DNA of 64,000 nt from NCBI RefSeq assembly GCF_017883985.1, contig NZ_PRDG01000003.1, positions 214,656 through 278,655 of the forward strand, read 5' to 3'. The position numbers and the translations under genes are program-made. This document shows positions 27,061 to 36,042 of the stretch, one piece after another (the first letter of the stretch is position 1; each line of letters opens with the position of its first letter). The notes beneath the pieces were generated by a model that was not told the origin of the DNA, made no database searches, and saw nothing but the letters and a program-made list of their open reading frames with translations. The DNA comes from Streptococcus oricebi (GTDB lineage: Bacteria; Bacillota; Bacilli; Lactobacillales; Streptococcaceae).

Positions 27061-27095
27061 AAAAAAGTTGGAAGACAAAAACTTCCAACTTTTCT
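27061..27095. terminator. Bidirectional terminator serS / LPXTG gene
   Basis: AAAAGTTGGAAG and CTTCCAACTTTT around ACAAAAA, between convergent genes. Confidence 0.85.
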
Positions 27096-27145
27096 TTGTT
27101 TAATCAAGCGGATTTGCTGAGGGAAAGAAACTTCTTTTGTAAAAG

Positions 27146-28564
27146 TTAATTTCTTTTTTGTCGCCGCAACCAAGCAAAACCAAGGATAAACAAGGCCAAG
27201 CCTGCTAGACCTGCCAGGCTATTTTCCCTTGTTCCTGTTTGGGGTAAGGTTTGGCTTGCTAGCCGGCCAGTAGCTGGAGCCTTTTCTTCTGCCTGCTTTT
27301 GATTAGCCAACTGGCTCAAGCTCGCTCCTGCTGGATGATTCTGGTCCTGACTAGGCTTGTTAGGATTTGGAAGGGAATCTTGTCCCTGCTGACCAGGATC
27401 TGCCACCATGTCAGCCAGAGGAACCACACTATTGAGGAAGGCTTCTTTCGAAATCCCCCGTTCTTCAATGGCATCTTGAACCCCTGTAATACTTACAAAA
27501 TAGTAACGAGCCCAGTCCTTGGTTAGGCGTTGAATACCTGCTAGACCAGCACCTGGATACCAGGCTGGATGAATGGTTTCATTGGTAAATTTCCAGTCGC
27601 CTCCGACCTGGATACCCAACTTAGCTTCTGGATCAGACTTTTCAGAAATGCGGGCTTCCACCGAAACCAGGACTGCCCGAATCGTTTGCGGATTTTGAAT
27701 ATTAGTAACTTGGTTAGAGCCCCAGTGGGCAACTCGGTCCTGTTTGGGCAAGACTTCAATCGCAGTCCCACCACCCGCAATGGGCTCATTCTCTCCTTCT
27801 TTAACAAAAGTATTCATATTCCCCTTAAATTGAGCAACCCAGTTCACTGCTTCGGGATGGTCCATAATCTTGTCCCAGGTGTTGGAATCTTGCCGCAAGA
27901 CAAAAGCCTGCATATTGCGGACATCAGCCCAAGCATTTGTAGCTTTGTTGTCGCTCATCTCCAGCACAACGCCCCAAGGGTCAAATTCGTCCATCCATTT
28001 GCCCCGTTCCTTGTTGAAATCAGCCAGGGCTTGCTCATCAGTCATTCCATCGTGTTTATATGCCAGATAATACCAATCCGCCGCCGGGTCAAAATTCGGA
28101 CGACCACCCAGAACTACTGCCCCAGCATTAAATTGACCAGGACCGCCATTAGGACCACGCTTTTCATCTGGAACCTGGTTTTCGCTAGACCAGACCCAGA
28201 CATCTCCTTGGTTGGCCCCCATTTGGGCGATAGCCCTTTGTTTTTCAGCCTCAGACATGACCTGACTACTGTCTAGAGGAGCACTAGCTAGGACTTGACT
28301 GCTAGGACTTTCAGCTACTGGACTAGCCTTTTCTTCCACGGGACTAGTGCTTTCAGTAACCGCCTCAGGGTTAGCCTCTTCTGGCGAGGCCTTATCAACT
28401 ACTGTAGTGGTGACGTCGCTAGGGTTCGCTTTCTCATCTGCCTTAACACTAGAAACCCCGATTGTTAAAAGAGACAAGAGAGAAGCACAAACCAAGAGTG
28501 AGCCACCATAAGACTTGGCAGCAAACTTCTTAGAAGAAAAATCAAACATTGTCTTTTTATTCAT
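27146..28564 (-). CDS. Wall-anchored LPXTG protein of unknown function
   Basis: A 472-residue surface protein. It has a long signal peptide (about 1-42, SLLVCASLLSLLTIGVSSVKA) and a low-complexity Pro/Glu/Ser/Ala stretch (about 43-100). A folded middle (about 105-380) is rich in Trp/Tyr: GDVWVWSSENQVPDEKRGPN, WYYLAYKHDGMTDEQALADF, WGVVLEMSDNKATNAWADVR, ARYYFVSITGVQDAIEERG. A Pro/Gln/Asn linker, LPQTG near 442-446, a hydrophobic segment and RRQKRN follow. Sortase A substrate. I do not recognise the central domain. GGAGG before the ATG; expressed alone. Confidence 0.85.
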   Translation of the reverse strand: MNKKTMFDFSSKKFAAKSYGGSLLVCASLLSLLTIGVSSVKADEKANPSDVTTTVVDKASPEEANPEAVTESTSPVEEKASPVAESPSSQVLASAPLDSSQVMSEAEKQRAIAQMGANQGDVWVWSSENQVPDEKRGPNGGPGQFNAGAVVLGGRPNFDPAADWYYLAYKHDGMTDEQALADFNKERGKWMDEFDPWGVVLEMSDNKATNAWADVRNMQAFVLRQDSNTWDKIMDHPEAVNWVAQFKGNMNTFVKEGENEPIAGGGTAIEVLPKQDRVAHWGSNQVTNIQNPQTIRAVLVSVEARISEKSDPEAKLGIQVGGDWKFTNETIHPAWYPGAGLAGIQRLTKDWARYYFVSITGVQDAIEERGISKEAFLNSVVPLADMVADPGQQGQDSLPNPNKPSQDQNHPAGASLSQLANQKQAEEKAPATGRLASQTLPQTGTRENSLAGLAGLALFILGFAWLRRQKRN

Positions 28565-28642
28565 ACCATCCTCCTATTGAAAGATACGAGAGCTTTGAGA
28601 TTGACAAAATTCTTAACTGATTCCTTTGTTCCCCTTTAAAAT

Positions 28643-28658
28643 GGGCAAATCCTTGCCC
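28643..28658 (-). terminator. Weak hairpin after the aldo/keto reductase
   Basis: GGGCAA/TTGCCC with a 4-nt loop, followed on the minus strand by ATTTTAAAGG; a weak terminator candidate for the bgaC operon. Confidence 0.35.
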
Positions 28659-28692
28659 AGCACTGTCTGTGCGCTTATCAGTTCTTAAATCA

Positions 28693-29622
28693 TCAAGGCA
28701 AGGGATTGCCGGCACTCTTATAGATTTGATACCAATCGGCCCTAGACAATTGAATTTCAAAAGCCTGAGCCATAGAAGCAATCCGTTTCGGATTCATACT
28801 ACCAATAATAGGCTGCATCTTGGCTGGGTGCCGCAAAATCCAAGCAATCACCATGGCCTCCAAACTAACTCCATAGTCAGCCGCAACTTCCTCTAGTTTT
28901 TTAGTTAATTGACTATACTTGGGGTGTTTGATAAAGAGCCCCTGGCTCAAGTCAACCTGAAAAGGCGACCAAGGCTGAATCGTAATATTGTGGAGCCGGC
29001 AGTAGTCTAAAACGCCTCCGTCTCGATTGACCGCAAAGGAATTAAGCATATTGGCATTCAGGCCTTGATCGAGCATGGGAGTATGGGCTGGCCCAAACTG
29101 AAGCTGGTTGATGATGAGGGGCTGCTTGACACTCTTTTGTAGGAGTTCAATCTGGTAAGGATTTTGATTGCTGACCCCAAAATAGCGGACCTTGCCCGCT
29201 TGATGCAGACTTTCAAAAGCCTCTCCTACCTCCTCAGGCTCAACCAAGGCATCCGGGCGGTGGAGGAGCAAGACATCTAAATAGTCCGTCTCCAAACGCT
29301 TCAAGCTAGCCTCTACCGAGCTTATAATGTAATCCCTAGAAAAATCAAAATGATAGTTGGTGTAGACATCTCGTAGGCCACACTTGGACTGGATAAGAAC
29401 CTTATCCCGAGAAATCTTAGCCTCTCTCAAGCCCCGAGCAAAGCTAGACTCAGCCTGGCCAGCTGCATAGACATCTGAATGGTCATAAAAGTTAATCCCT
29501 AGCTCTTGAGTGCCTTGCAAAACAGCCACAACCTCCTCTGGGGAGCAATCCGCCATCCGCATACAGCCCAAAACCAGCTGACTGGCCTGCGATAATTGAG
29601 TTCCAAGATTTAGATACTTCAT
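28693..29622 (-). CDS. Aldo/keto reductase (YdhF-like)
   Basis: A 309-residue NADPH-dependent TIM-barrel oxidoreductase. Catalytic tetrad: Asp and Tyr in YDHSDVYAAGQAE (about 46-58), Lys in VLIQSKCGLRD (about 79) and His in VLLLHRPDALVEP (about 115). Cofactor-binding end: GSMNPKRIASMAQAF near 281-295. Last gene of the PTS-bgaC operon, overlapping bgaC by 4 bp. Substrate not predictable; it may act on a sugar released by BgaC. Confidence 0.9.
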   Translation of the reverse strand: MKYLNLGTQLSQASQLVLGCMRMADCSPEEVVAVLQGTQELGINFYDHSDVYAAGQAESSFARGLREAKISRDKVLIQSKCGLRDVYTNYHFDFSRDYIISSVEASLKRLETDYLDVLLLHRPDALVEPEEVGEAFESLHQAGKVRYFGVSNQNPYQIELLQKSVKQPLIINQLQFGPAHTPMLDQGLNANMLNSFAVNRDGGVLDYCRLHNITIQPWSPFQVDLSQGLFIKHPKYSQLTKKLEEVAADYGVSLEAMVIAWILRHPAKMQPIIGSMNPKRIASMAQAFEIQLSRADWYQIYKSAGNPLP

Positions 29623-31409
29623 AGTTCCTCCTCATCTTTAAAGACAGGCTGATCGACCAAGGTCAAGCAGTCAATGGCCACATTCTCCGTTTCAAAGACG
29701 ATAAATTCATTTTCCTCCTGCAAGAGCCCAGATGGAACATAAAGGTATTGAATCGGCCCCTCCTGCCAATAACGGCCCAGGTTAAAACCATTGACACTGA
29801 TACAGCCCTTGCCATAGGCCGAGCAATCAATAAAGGTATCTGCAAGTTCTGTCAATCTAACCTTGAATTGATAGAAACTTGGAGCCTGGCTGGGCCTTGT
29901 AGATGGACTATCAAAAGGAATCTTCTCCAACATGGCCGCATCAAACTTGAGCGCATAGTGCTTCCAGCCCTTACGGAACTGGTGGTTAATCATGATGCCC
30001 CCTTTAACGCCCTTGGACTGGCTAGGAGCCCCCAACTTATAACCGTAGTTGACCCGGCCCAGATTCTCAACCAGGACATCAATCTGCACCTTCTCCGTAT
30101 CAGCAGAAAAGAGCAGTTCATCTCCTATCTCCTCCCGATACTGGGTAGCCAAGTGTTCTTGGTTGATATAAAATTGGCAGCGGTCATGAGTTTCTAAGGC
30201 CTTGAGGCGTTCTTCATGATACTGATTTTTAATATCAGAGCGGTAGAGGATGTAGCCGTGATTTTGACCAATTTTTTCCATGGCCTGAGGATAGTCAGCG
30301 TAAATCTCCTCGGTAATTACCGGAGCGACTTCCAGCAGATTGGCAGTGCCCGCTAGCGGGAAGCTACCATAAGCCTTGGCCTTACGAGTAATCGGCTCCA
30401 TCTGCTCCAAGTCTGGGAAGAGCTCATGAACCACCCTTTGAACAGCATAGTACTTTTCAGTTGGCTGGCCCCATTCATTGATGGGGGCATCAAAGTCATA
30501 GGAGGTCACTTGGGGCAAGTCCTTGGTCTTCCGAGCGGAACAGCCATTGATAAAACCAAAGTTAGTCCCTCCCCTTAGTAGAAAGAGGTTCATGCTGCCA
30601 ATTTGTAACATTTCCTTGACATCGCTTGCCAAGTCCTCGGCCTCCCTGCGAACGATTGGCTCAGACCAGCGGTTAAACCAACCGTCCCAAAATTCGGTAC
30701 ACATAAGGGGCCATTTTTTGCCATGTCTAGCCATAAAGGCTCGCAGATTATCCGTATTTTCCTTGGCCTGGGAGCCAAAATTCCCCGTTACAAAGATGTC
30801 GTCCTCAATCAAGGTCCCTGCCTCCAAGGCCTCAATCCAGGTACCATCTGAAGTGAAGAGGGGAACTTCAACCCCTCGATCCCGCATCATCTGGGCAATC
30901 TTGCGCATATAGGCCTTGTCCTCAGCATAGGAGCCATACTCATTTTCCACCTGCATCATGAGAATTGGACCACCCTGACTGGACTGGTAGGGCAGAAGTT
31001 TGGGAAAGAGCCAGTCATAAAAGTGGGCTACTTTTTCCAGAAATAGAGGATGATCCACCCGATAGCGCATCTCTGGATAGGTCAGCAACCAAGGAGGCAT
31101 ACCTCCAAAGTCAAACTCCGCGCAGATATAAGGGCTAGGACGGACGATTAAATGGAGGCCCATCTCTTGAACCAAGTCAAAATAGGCTTCAAAGTCCAGC
31201 ATTCCTTGACTTGTAAACTGCCCTTGGGCCGGCTCATGCAGGCTCCAAGGAATGTAGGTTTCCACCGTATTGAAACCCAAAGCCTTTAGATTATGCAGAG
31301 TTTCCCGCCACTGGCTGGGGTGCAAACGAAAGTACTGAATAGCTCCAGATAGGATTTTAAAAACCTGTCCATCTAGATAGAAGTCGTCACGAATTTCAAA
31401 TCTTGTCAT
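29619..31409 (-). CDS. bgaC: GH35 beta-galactosidase (BgaC type)
   Basis: A 596-residue glycoside hydrolase family 35 enzyme. N-terminal TIM barrel with SGAIQYFRLHPSQWRETLHNLKALGFNTVETYIPW in parts, acid/base Glu in MMQVENEYGSYAEDK (about 152-166) and nucleophile Glu in MCTEFWDGWFNRW (about 236-248), then beta domains. No signal peptide, so it is intracellular or released by a non-Sec route; pneumococcal BgaC is specific for terminal beta-1,3-galactose. Position after a lactose-family PTS suggests it splits an imported galactoside. Confidence 0.92.
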   Translation of the reverse strand: MTRFEIRDDFYLDGQVFKILSGAIQYFRLHPSQWRETLHNLKALGFNTVETYIPWSLHEPAQGQFTSQGMLDFEAYFDLVQEMGLHLIVRPSPYICAEFDFGGMPPWLLTYPEMRYRVDHPLFLEKVAHFYDWLFPKLLPYQSSQGGPILMMQVENEYGSYAEDKAYMRKIAQMMRDRGVEVPLFTSDGTWIEALEAGTLIEDDIFVTGNFGSQAKENTDNLRAFMARHGKKWPLMCTEFWDGWFNRWSEPIVRREAEDLASDVKEMLQIGSMNLFLLRGGTNFGFINGCSARKTKDLPQVTSYDFDAPINEWGQPTEKYYAVQRVVHELFPDLEQMEPITRKAKAYGSFPLAGTANLLEVAPVITEEIYADYPQAMEKIGQNHGYILYRSDIKNQYHEERLKALETHDRCQFYINQEHLATQYREEIGDELLFSADTEKVQIDVLVENLGRVNYGYKLGAPSQSKGVKGGIMINHQFRKGWKHYALKFDAAMLEKIPFDSPSTRPSQAPSFYQFKVRLTELADTFIDCSAYGKGCISVNGFNLGRYWQEGPIQYLYVPSGLLQEENEFIVFETENVAIDCLTLVDQPVFKDEEEL

Positions 31410-31412
31410 TCT

Positions 31413-32765
31413 CTATAATTCCTCCTGCTTATCTGCCAATTTGACAAATGGTAGATAGATAAAGGTTGAAATAGCGATATTGACTAGAGATAGAATAATG
31501 GCCCGCCAGTCAAAGGCTGTTGCGAAAAAGCCATAGAGGATTGGCGGCATTACCCAGGTTACATTTTGTGTCACCGGAGCAACCAAGCCTAGGGAGGTAG
31601 CGAAATAGGCAACAGTAACCATGACCATCGGTGTCAATACATAAGGGATAAACATGATTGGATTGAGAACGATTGGCAAACCATACATCACTGGCTCCCC
31701 AATATTAAAGACCATAGGGAAGATTCCGAGTTTGGCTACTTCGCGATAGTGTTTGTTGCGAGCTTGCCATAGGATTGCAATGGCTACCCCAATCGCATCA
31801 AACCAAACAAAGGCTCCAAAGGAATTGTCTGTCCACATATAAGGAATGGCCTGACCAGCCTGATAGGCTTCCAGGTTAGCTAGCATGGTCACACCAAAGA
31901 GGCTGGCCATGACTGGAGCCAATACATTTCCTCCATGAAGGCCAAAGAACCAGAAAATCTTATTCAAAAAGACAATCAAGAGCACTGCCCAGAAACTTTG
32001 TGATAGGCCAAGAAGAGGGGCCTGGAGCACCTTGTAAATCCAGTCAATCATCAGCTCACCTGTCACCGAATTGAAGATGTAGGTAGCAATCCCTACCACA
32101 TACATGGCGATAGCCGCTGGAATAATGGACAAGAAGGGTTTCATGATAGCTGGTGGTACAGAGTCAGGCAGCTTAATGGTCCAGTTGCGATTCATGACCT
32201 TACAAAAGATAATTACTGAAATAAAGCCGATAATAATGGCGGTAAAATAACCCCGAGCACTAATCTGATCACCAGGTAGGACTCCATTTAAGGTCACCGT
32301 CAAATTTTTTCCGGATAGCTCAAGCTCCTGTATTTTTCCGATAGCCTTACTGAGCCCTGGAGTCTTAGCAGCCAATTCAAAGGTCTTGCTGATAGAACCC
32401 CCAATTGTAATCACATAGGAGGCCACCGCAACCAGACCGGCCGAAATTTTATCTGTATTATAAATCTTAGCGATATTGACCCCAAAGGTAAAGAGGAAGA
32501 GCAGGACAACAATCGGAATACTTCCCTTAAATACTAGGTAGTTAATATCAATCAGCCATTGGAAGGTTGACACGACACCCTTCCAGCCAAATTGCAGGGG
32601 GAGGTCCGATAGAAAGGCATTTAACATCAGGGCAAAGGAACCAGTCATAATAACAGGCATGGTCCCGATGAAAGAATCACGCAGGGCGACTAGAAACTTT
32701 TGATTACCGACCTTGTTTGCAATCGGCATGAGTCTAGCCTGCCATTTGTCAACAAAACTACTCAT
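31413..32765 (-). CDS. PTS lactose/cellobiose-family permease IIC
   Basis: A 450-residue membrane transporter with about ten hydrophobic segments and the family signatures NKVGNQKFLVALRDSFIGTMP (about 18-38), WFFGLHGGNVLAPVMASLFG and FNIGEPVMYGLPIVLNPIMFIPYV in parts. Translocates a beta-glycoside phosphorylated by the adjacent IIA/IIB. 13 bp after IIA and 3 bp before bgaC. Confidence 0.93.
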   Translation of the reverse strand: MSSFVDKWQARLMPIANKVGNQKFLVALRDSFIGTMPVIMTGSFALMLNAFLSDLPLQFGWKGVVSTFQWLIDINYLVFKGSIPIVVLLFLFTFGVNIAKIYNTDKISAGLVAVASYVITIGGSISKTFELAAKTPGLSKAIGKIQELELSGKNLTVTLNGVLPGDQISARGYFTAIIIGFISVIIFCKVMNRNWTIKLPDSVPPAIMKPFLSIIPAAIAMYVVGIATYIFNSVTGELMIDWIYKVLQAPLLGLSQSFWAVLLIVFLNKIFWFFGLHGGNVLAPVMASLFGVTMLANLEAYQAGQAIPYMWTDNSFGAFVWFDAIGVAIAILWQARNKHYREVAKLGIFPMVFNIGEPVMYGLPIVLNPIMFIPYVLTPMVMVTVAYFATSLGLVAPVTQNVTWVMPPILYGFFATAFDWRAIILSLVNIAISTFIYLPFVKLADKQEEL

Positions 32766-32778
32766 AATGCGTCTCTCC

Positions 32779-33096
32779 TTATTTATCTATCTTCTGATAT
32801 AATTCCACAATTTCCTTGGCCAAATCAAGGAAGGCAATACTGGTCATGAGGTGATCCTGCCCATGCACCATAAATAAACTATAGTCTGTCTTTTCGCCGC
32901 GAGCCTCCTTACTTAACATCTCCATCTGTGCATGGTGGGCAGACAACAAGGCCTCTTGAGCCTGGGCCAACTTTTCTTTTGCCTGCTTAAAGTCTTGCTT
33001 TTTAGCAGCAGAAATCGCCTCAAGCGCACAGGACTTGGCTTCTCCTCCATACATAATTAGGGTCATTGCAACTTCTAAACTTGCTTCTTCTGCCAT
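32779..33096 (-). CDS. PTS lactose/cellobiose-family IIA
   Basis: A 105-residue helical phosphocarrier: MTLIMYGGEAKSCALEAISAAK near the N-terminus, and the phospho-histidine region LLSAHHAQMEMLSKEA (about 69-84), then LFMVHGQDHLMTSIAFLD. Accepts phosphate from HPr and passes it to IIB. 4 bp after the IIB gene. Confidence 0.93.
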   Translation of the reverse strand: MAEEASLEVAMTLIMYGGEAKSCALEAISAAKKQDFKQAKEKLAQAQEALLSAHHAQMEMLSKEARGEKTDYSLFMVHGQDHLMTSIAFLDLAKEIVELYQKIDK

Positions 33097-33100
33097 TGTG

Positions 33101-33415
33101 CTACCCGTTCATCAAGGACACTGCTAGGTCTAAAACCTTGTCCCCCTTCATCATGCCATAGTCGGTCATGGGAATAACCTCAGCTGGAATTTCTGGGTAG
33201 TCTTCCTTAAAACCGTCTAACAAATAACGAACCTGCGGTCCTAATAATAGGACATCTACTGAATGTTGGGCCAGATATTCCTTGGCTTCTGGCACAGGAA
33301 CAGCAAAGATTTTAGCTGCCAAATCTCTTTCTTGGGCGGCATTTTGCATCTTGGTAACCATTAGACTGGTACTCATCCCCGCTGCACAGACCAACATAAT
33401 TTCCTTGGTTTCCAT
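33101..33415 (-). CDS. PTS lactose/cellobiose-family IIB
   Basis: A 104-residue protein with the phospho-cysteine loop IMLVCAAGMSTSLMVTKM (Cys near residue 10). Start chosen at METKEI because GAGG lies 6-7 bp upstream; the open frame continues 18 codons upward but without a ribosome site and into the promoter. First gene of the IIB-IIA-IIC-bgaC-AKR operon; divergent from a ROK regulator. Confidence 0.92.
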   Translation of the reverse strand: METKEIMLVCAAGMSTSLMVTKMQNAAQERDLAAKIFAVPVPEAKEYLAQHSVDVLLLGPQVRYLLDGFKEDYPEIPAEVIPMTDYGMMKGDKVLDLAVSLMNG

Positions 33416-33514
33416 AGGCACCTCACTTACTTCTAGCAATCGGCCATTACAAATATATATTATTTGCAATATGTAAACAAAAAAGCAAAAAAATTATTAT
33501 AATTAAGTTATTGT

Positions 33515-33533
33515 TAATATTCTATAAATATTA
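33515..33533. promoter_or_regulatory. Palindromic operator candidate for the ROK regulator
   Basis: TAATATT-CTATA-AATATTA, perfect 7 bp arms, overlaps the -10 of the PTS promoter. Plausible site for the divergently encoded ROK repressor. Confidence 0.45.
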
Positions 33534-33566
33534 TATCGGCTTTCCAAGGAAATGTCAACGCTTTCA
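33530..33566 (-). promoter_or_regulatory. Consensus promoter and cre of the bgaC PTS operon
   Basis: The minus strand has TTGACA (33553-33558), 17 bp and TATAAT (33530-33535), a perfect sigma-A promoter. The cre TGAAAGCGTTGACA (33553-33566) overlaps the -35, implying CcpA repression. Confidence 0.75.
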
Positions 33567-33616
33567 TCTTGTCTTTTTAATTATTTTTTGATAATATGAC
33601 AGCAAGGAGAAAGTTT

Positions 33617-34810
33617 ATGGTATTAACAAAAAAACAAGCCCAAATTCGGGCGACAATTTTGGATCAACTCTATGCCAAAAGACCCCTGTCGCGCATTGAT
33701 ATTTCCAAAGAAACTCAGATTACCCCAGCCACGACTGGCAGCACCATCAATGAGCTAATCAAGGAGGGTCTGGTCTTAGAATTGGGCGAACTAAACGACG
33801 AAACCGTCGGCCGCAAGAAAACCCTACTAGACATTGCTCCCAAGCAGGTCTACTATCTAGGCTTTGAAATCTCAGAGAAATATCTAGCCTTGGTCATCGC
33901 TGATAATTTAGGTCAGGTCCTAGCCAGCAAGTGGACCCCCTATGAGCTTGAAAAAGGGGGCGGCCCTAGTGATAGCGAGATCATCCAGCTGATCAAGGAC
34001 TTCCTAAAAAAACATCGGCGCTATCCCGTCTCCTCCCTGGCCCTAGCCCTACCAGGCCATGTCCAGCTGGAGCAGACAGAGACCATTATCGCCAACAACC
34101 CCCACTGGGATAATATCAATCTCCAGACCATCAGGGAGGCCTTTTCTATCCCTGTCTACTTCGGCAACAAGTCCCACTGCCTGACCTTGGCCGAGCGCCT
34201 CTTTGGCCAGCACCCCAAGGACAGTAATTTCATCGTCTACCATGTAGCCCGTGGGATACACTGCTCCTATATGTATCAAGGACAGATTTATGGGCAGGAG
34301 AATTTTCTAATCGGTGAAGTCGGCCATACCATCATCAACCCAGAAGGAGAACGCTGTCCTTGTGGTAAAAATGGCTGCCTACAAAACTACGCTAGTGAAA
34401 GTGCCCTTATCAATAAGGCCACCATTCTCTACCACTCCTCCCGTATCTCCCTCTTAAGGACCCTGGTTGCCGATTCCAAGGATATCAACCTCAGTACCCT
34501 TCTTACCGCCTATCAACTAGGAGACTTGGGCAGTATCGAGCTTATCAATACGGCCTGCAAATATCTCAGCATTTCCATTTCCAACCTCTGTCAGCTCATT
34601 GATTGCGAACGAATCTACCTTGATGGGGAAATCTTTTCCTACCCGATTATCGCTGACCAGGTCCAAAAGCAACTCCAGGACTTTAGCCAACTCTTTCCCA
34701 AACAAAAAGAGACCCAGATTGCCATCAAACCCTACTCCAGCCTCAATATTGCCCAGGCTGCTGTTAGTCTCTGTGTCTACCAGGATTTTTTAGAACCTCA
34801 ATATACTTAA
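33617..34810 (+). CDS. ROK-family transcriptional regulator
   Basis: A 397-residue protein: N-terminal winged HTH (about 8-60, RATILDQLYAKRPLSRIDISKETQITPATTGSTINELI in parts) and a ROK sugar-kinase-like domain with GEVGHTIINPEGERCPCGKNGCLQNYAS (zinc-binding C-x-C-x4-C near 249-256). XylR/NagC-like repressor, probably sensing the galactoside taken up by the divergent PTS. ATG 33617 chosen because AAGGAG lies 7 bp upstream; the frame is open to 33596 without such a site. Confidence 0.88.
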   Translation: MVLTKKQAQIRATILDQLYAKRPLSRIDISKETQITPATTGSTINELIKEGLVLELGELNDETVGRKKTLLDIAPKQVYYLGFEISEKYLALVIADNLGQVLASKWTPYELEKGGGPSDSEIIQLIKDFLKKHRRYPVSSLALALPGHVQLEQTETIIANNPHWDNINLQTIREAFSIPVYFGNKSHCLTLAERLFGQHPKDSNFIVYHVARGIHCSYMYQGQIYGQENFLIGEVGHTIINPEGERCPCGKNGCLQNYASESALINKATILYHSSRISLLRTLVADSKDINLSTLLTAYQLGDLGSIELINTACKYLSISISNLCQLIDCERIYLDGEIFSYPIIADQVQKQLQDFSQLFPKQKETQIAIKPYSSLNIAQAAVSLCVYQDFLEPQYT

Positions 34811-34831
34811 AAACTATAAGAAAATCAGCAT

Positions 34832-34886
34832 AAAAGCCCAGACCTAAGTCAAAACTTCATTTGAACTCAGGCCTGGGCTTTTTTTA
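34832..34886. terminator. Bidirectional terminator after the ROK gene
   Basis: AAAAGCCCAGACCTAAGT and ACTCAGGCCTGGGCTTTT form a long imperfect stem, followed by TTTTATTTG; it lies between convergent genes. Confidence 0.85.
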
Positions 34887-34899
34887 TTTGGAGGGGCTT

Positions 34900-35796
34900 T
34901 TAACGATTGATTGAGCGTGAAATCATCGAAATAGTATGACGTTGGCCTCGCAGGGCCTTACTCATGGCAAAGATATTTTCTACCGGGGCCAGACAGCCAT
35001 AGCCTGAATCGCCGATGTGCTGGATATCCACACCACAAATCTTATTGCGGATGGCCATCTGCTTCACTGTGTCTTCATCAGCACTTTCCTGACTGGTTCC
35101 AATAGCACTCATGACCAGTGCTCCTTGTTGGTGGGCTAAGCGGACCACTACCTTCAAGTCCTGCTCATCAAAGCCTGGCACACTTCCAACAGCTGGCGCT
35201 AGGACAATATCCACTCCTGCTGCGATAAATTTACCGATAGCCTCTAGGTCAGCTACTGGCTCATCTACACCTGAGGCGTGCATTTTTCCAGCAATGAGAA
35301 GACCCGAGAAATTCTCCTTGACCAAACGAATGGTATCAATAATGGCCTGGTTGGTCACCCCTGTCCCAGGGTTACCTGTCAGGCAGATAAAGTCAACTCC
35401 CAAGTCCTGGGCGCGCTTAATGGTCGCAAGACTGGCCTTACGTCCTTCATTGATATCCAGTCTTTCTCCCGCCATTTGGGCTTGATTGTCAACAGGCTCT
35501 AGGTTGACACCGATAGGCCGTCCAACTAAACGATGAAGCTCTGTTACAAAGTCGGCGCTATTGTCTAGGCCAGCAACCAGCGGTTCAAAGAGGTCCAAAC
35601 CATTTAGCAGGATAAGGTCGGCTCCAAAGGCCCGGGCAATTTCAGCATTGGTCACATCTCCGATATAGGACTCCTTGAAGGCGACATTTTCTGATAGGAT
35701 AATCCGTCCTTCACTGGCCTTGATACTCTGCTTGAGCTCGGCTGCGGTCATCTTTAAAATTTCAGAAGCATTGGAACTAATAAATCGTTTAACCAT
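34900..35796 (-). CDS. TIM-barrel-like conserved protein (DUF7916-like)
   Basis: A 298-residue cytoplasmic protein with a beta/alpha-barrel pattern. Successive blocks: GRIILSENVAFKESYIGDVTNAEIARAFGADLILLNGLD in parts, GRPIGVNLEPVD, LGVDFICLTGNPGTGV, LLIAGKMHASGVDEP, AAGVDIVLAPAVGSVPGFD and ALVMSAIGTSQESADEDTVKQ. Resembles a family often mislabelled haloacid dehalogenase or PEP-phosphonomutase-like and found near PTS genes; real activity unknown to me. Expressed from its own CcpA-type promoter, which suggests a role in carbon metabolism. No HAD motifs are present. Confidence 0.7.
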   Translation of the reverse strand: MVKRFISSNASEILKMTAAELKQSIKASEGRIILSENVAFKESYIGDVTNAEIARAFGADLILLNGLDLFEPLVAGLDNSADFVTELHRLVGRPIGVNLEPVDNQAQMAGERLDINEGRKASLATIKRAQDLGVDFICLTGNPGTGVTNQAIIDTIRLVKENFSGLLIAGKMHASGVDEPVADLEAIGKFIAAGVDIVLAPAVGSVPGFDEQDLKVVVRLAHQQGALVMSAIGTSQESADEDTVKQMAIRNKICGVDIQHIGDSGYGCLAPVENIFAMSKALRGQRHTISMISRSINR

Positions 35797-35885
35797 ATTT
35801 TACACCTTTTTCTTTATCAATCATTAACAATTAACTAATATAATATTTTTTTATGCTTCTTTGTTTATTTTTTATTATCAATTAA

Positions 35886-35921
35886 AGTATAGCACAAGTC
35901 TTTTAAAATGTAAACGGTTTA
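35886..35921 (-). promoter_or_regulatory. Promoter and cre upstream of the TIM-barrel gene
   Basis: The minus strand has TTTACA (35909-35914), 17 bp and TATACT (35886-35891). TGTAAACGGTTTA (35909-35921) is a cre-like site over the -35. The leader of about 90 bp is AT-rich. Confidence 0.6.
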
Positions 35922-36042
35922 ATTTTTTATTCAGAAGTAAAAAAACATTTTGCTGATTTAAGAGATTATATAAACCAAAGGGTTATTGTTAAATGGAACA
36001 AAGAAAGTTAAAGTGCCAAGAGGGATATCTCTGAACCGCTTT

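Noticed and set aside
27569..28276. 235-codon plus-strand frame inside the LPXTG gene
   Set aside because: Antisense shadow; the minus-strand gene has a signal peptide, sorting signal and good ribosome site.
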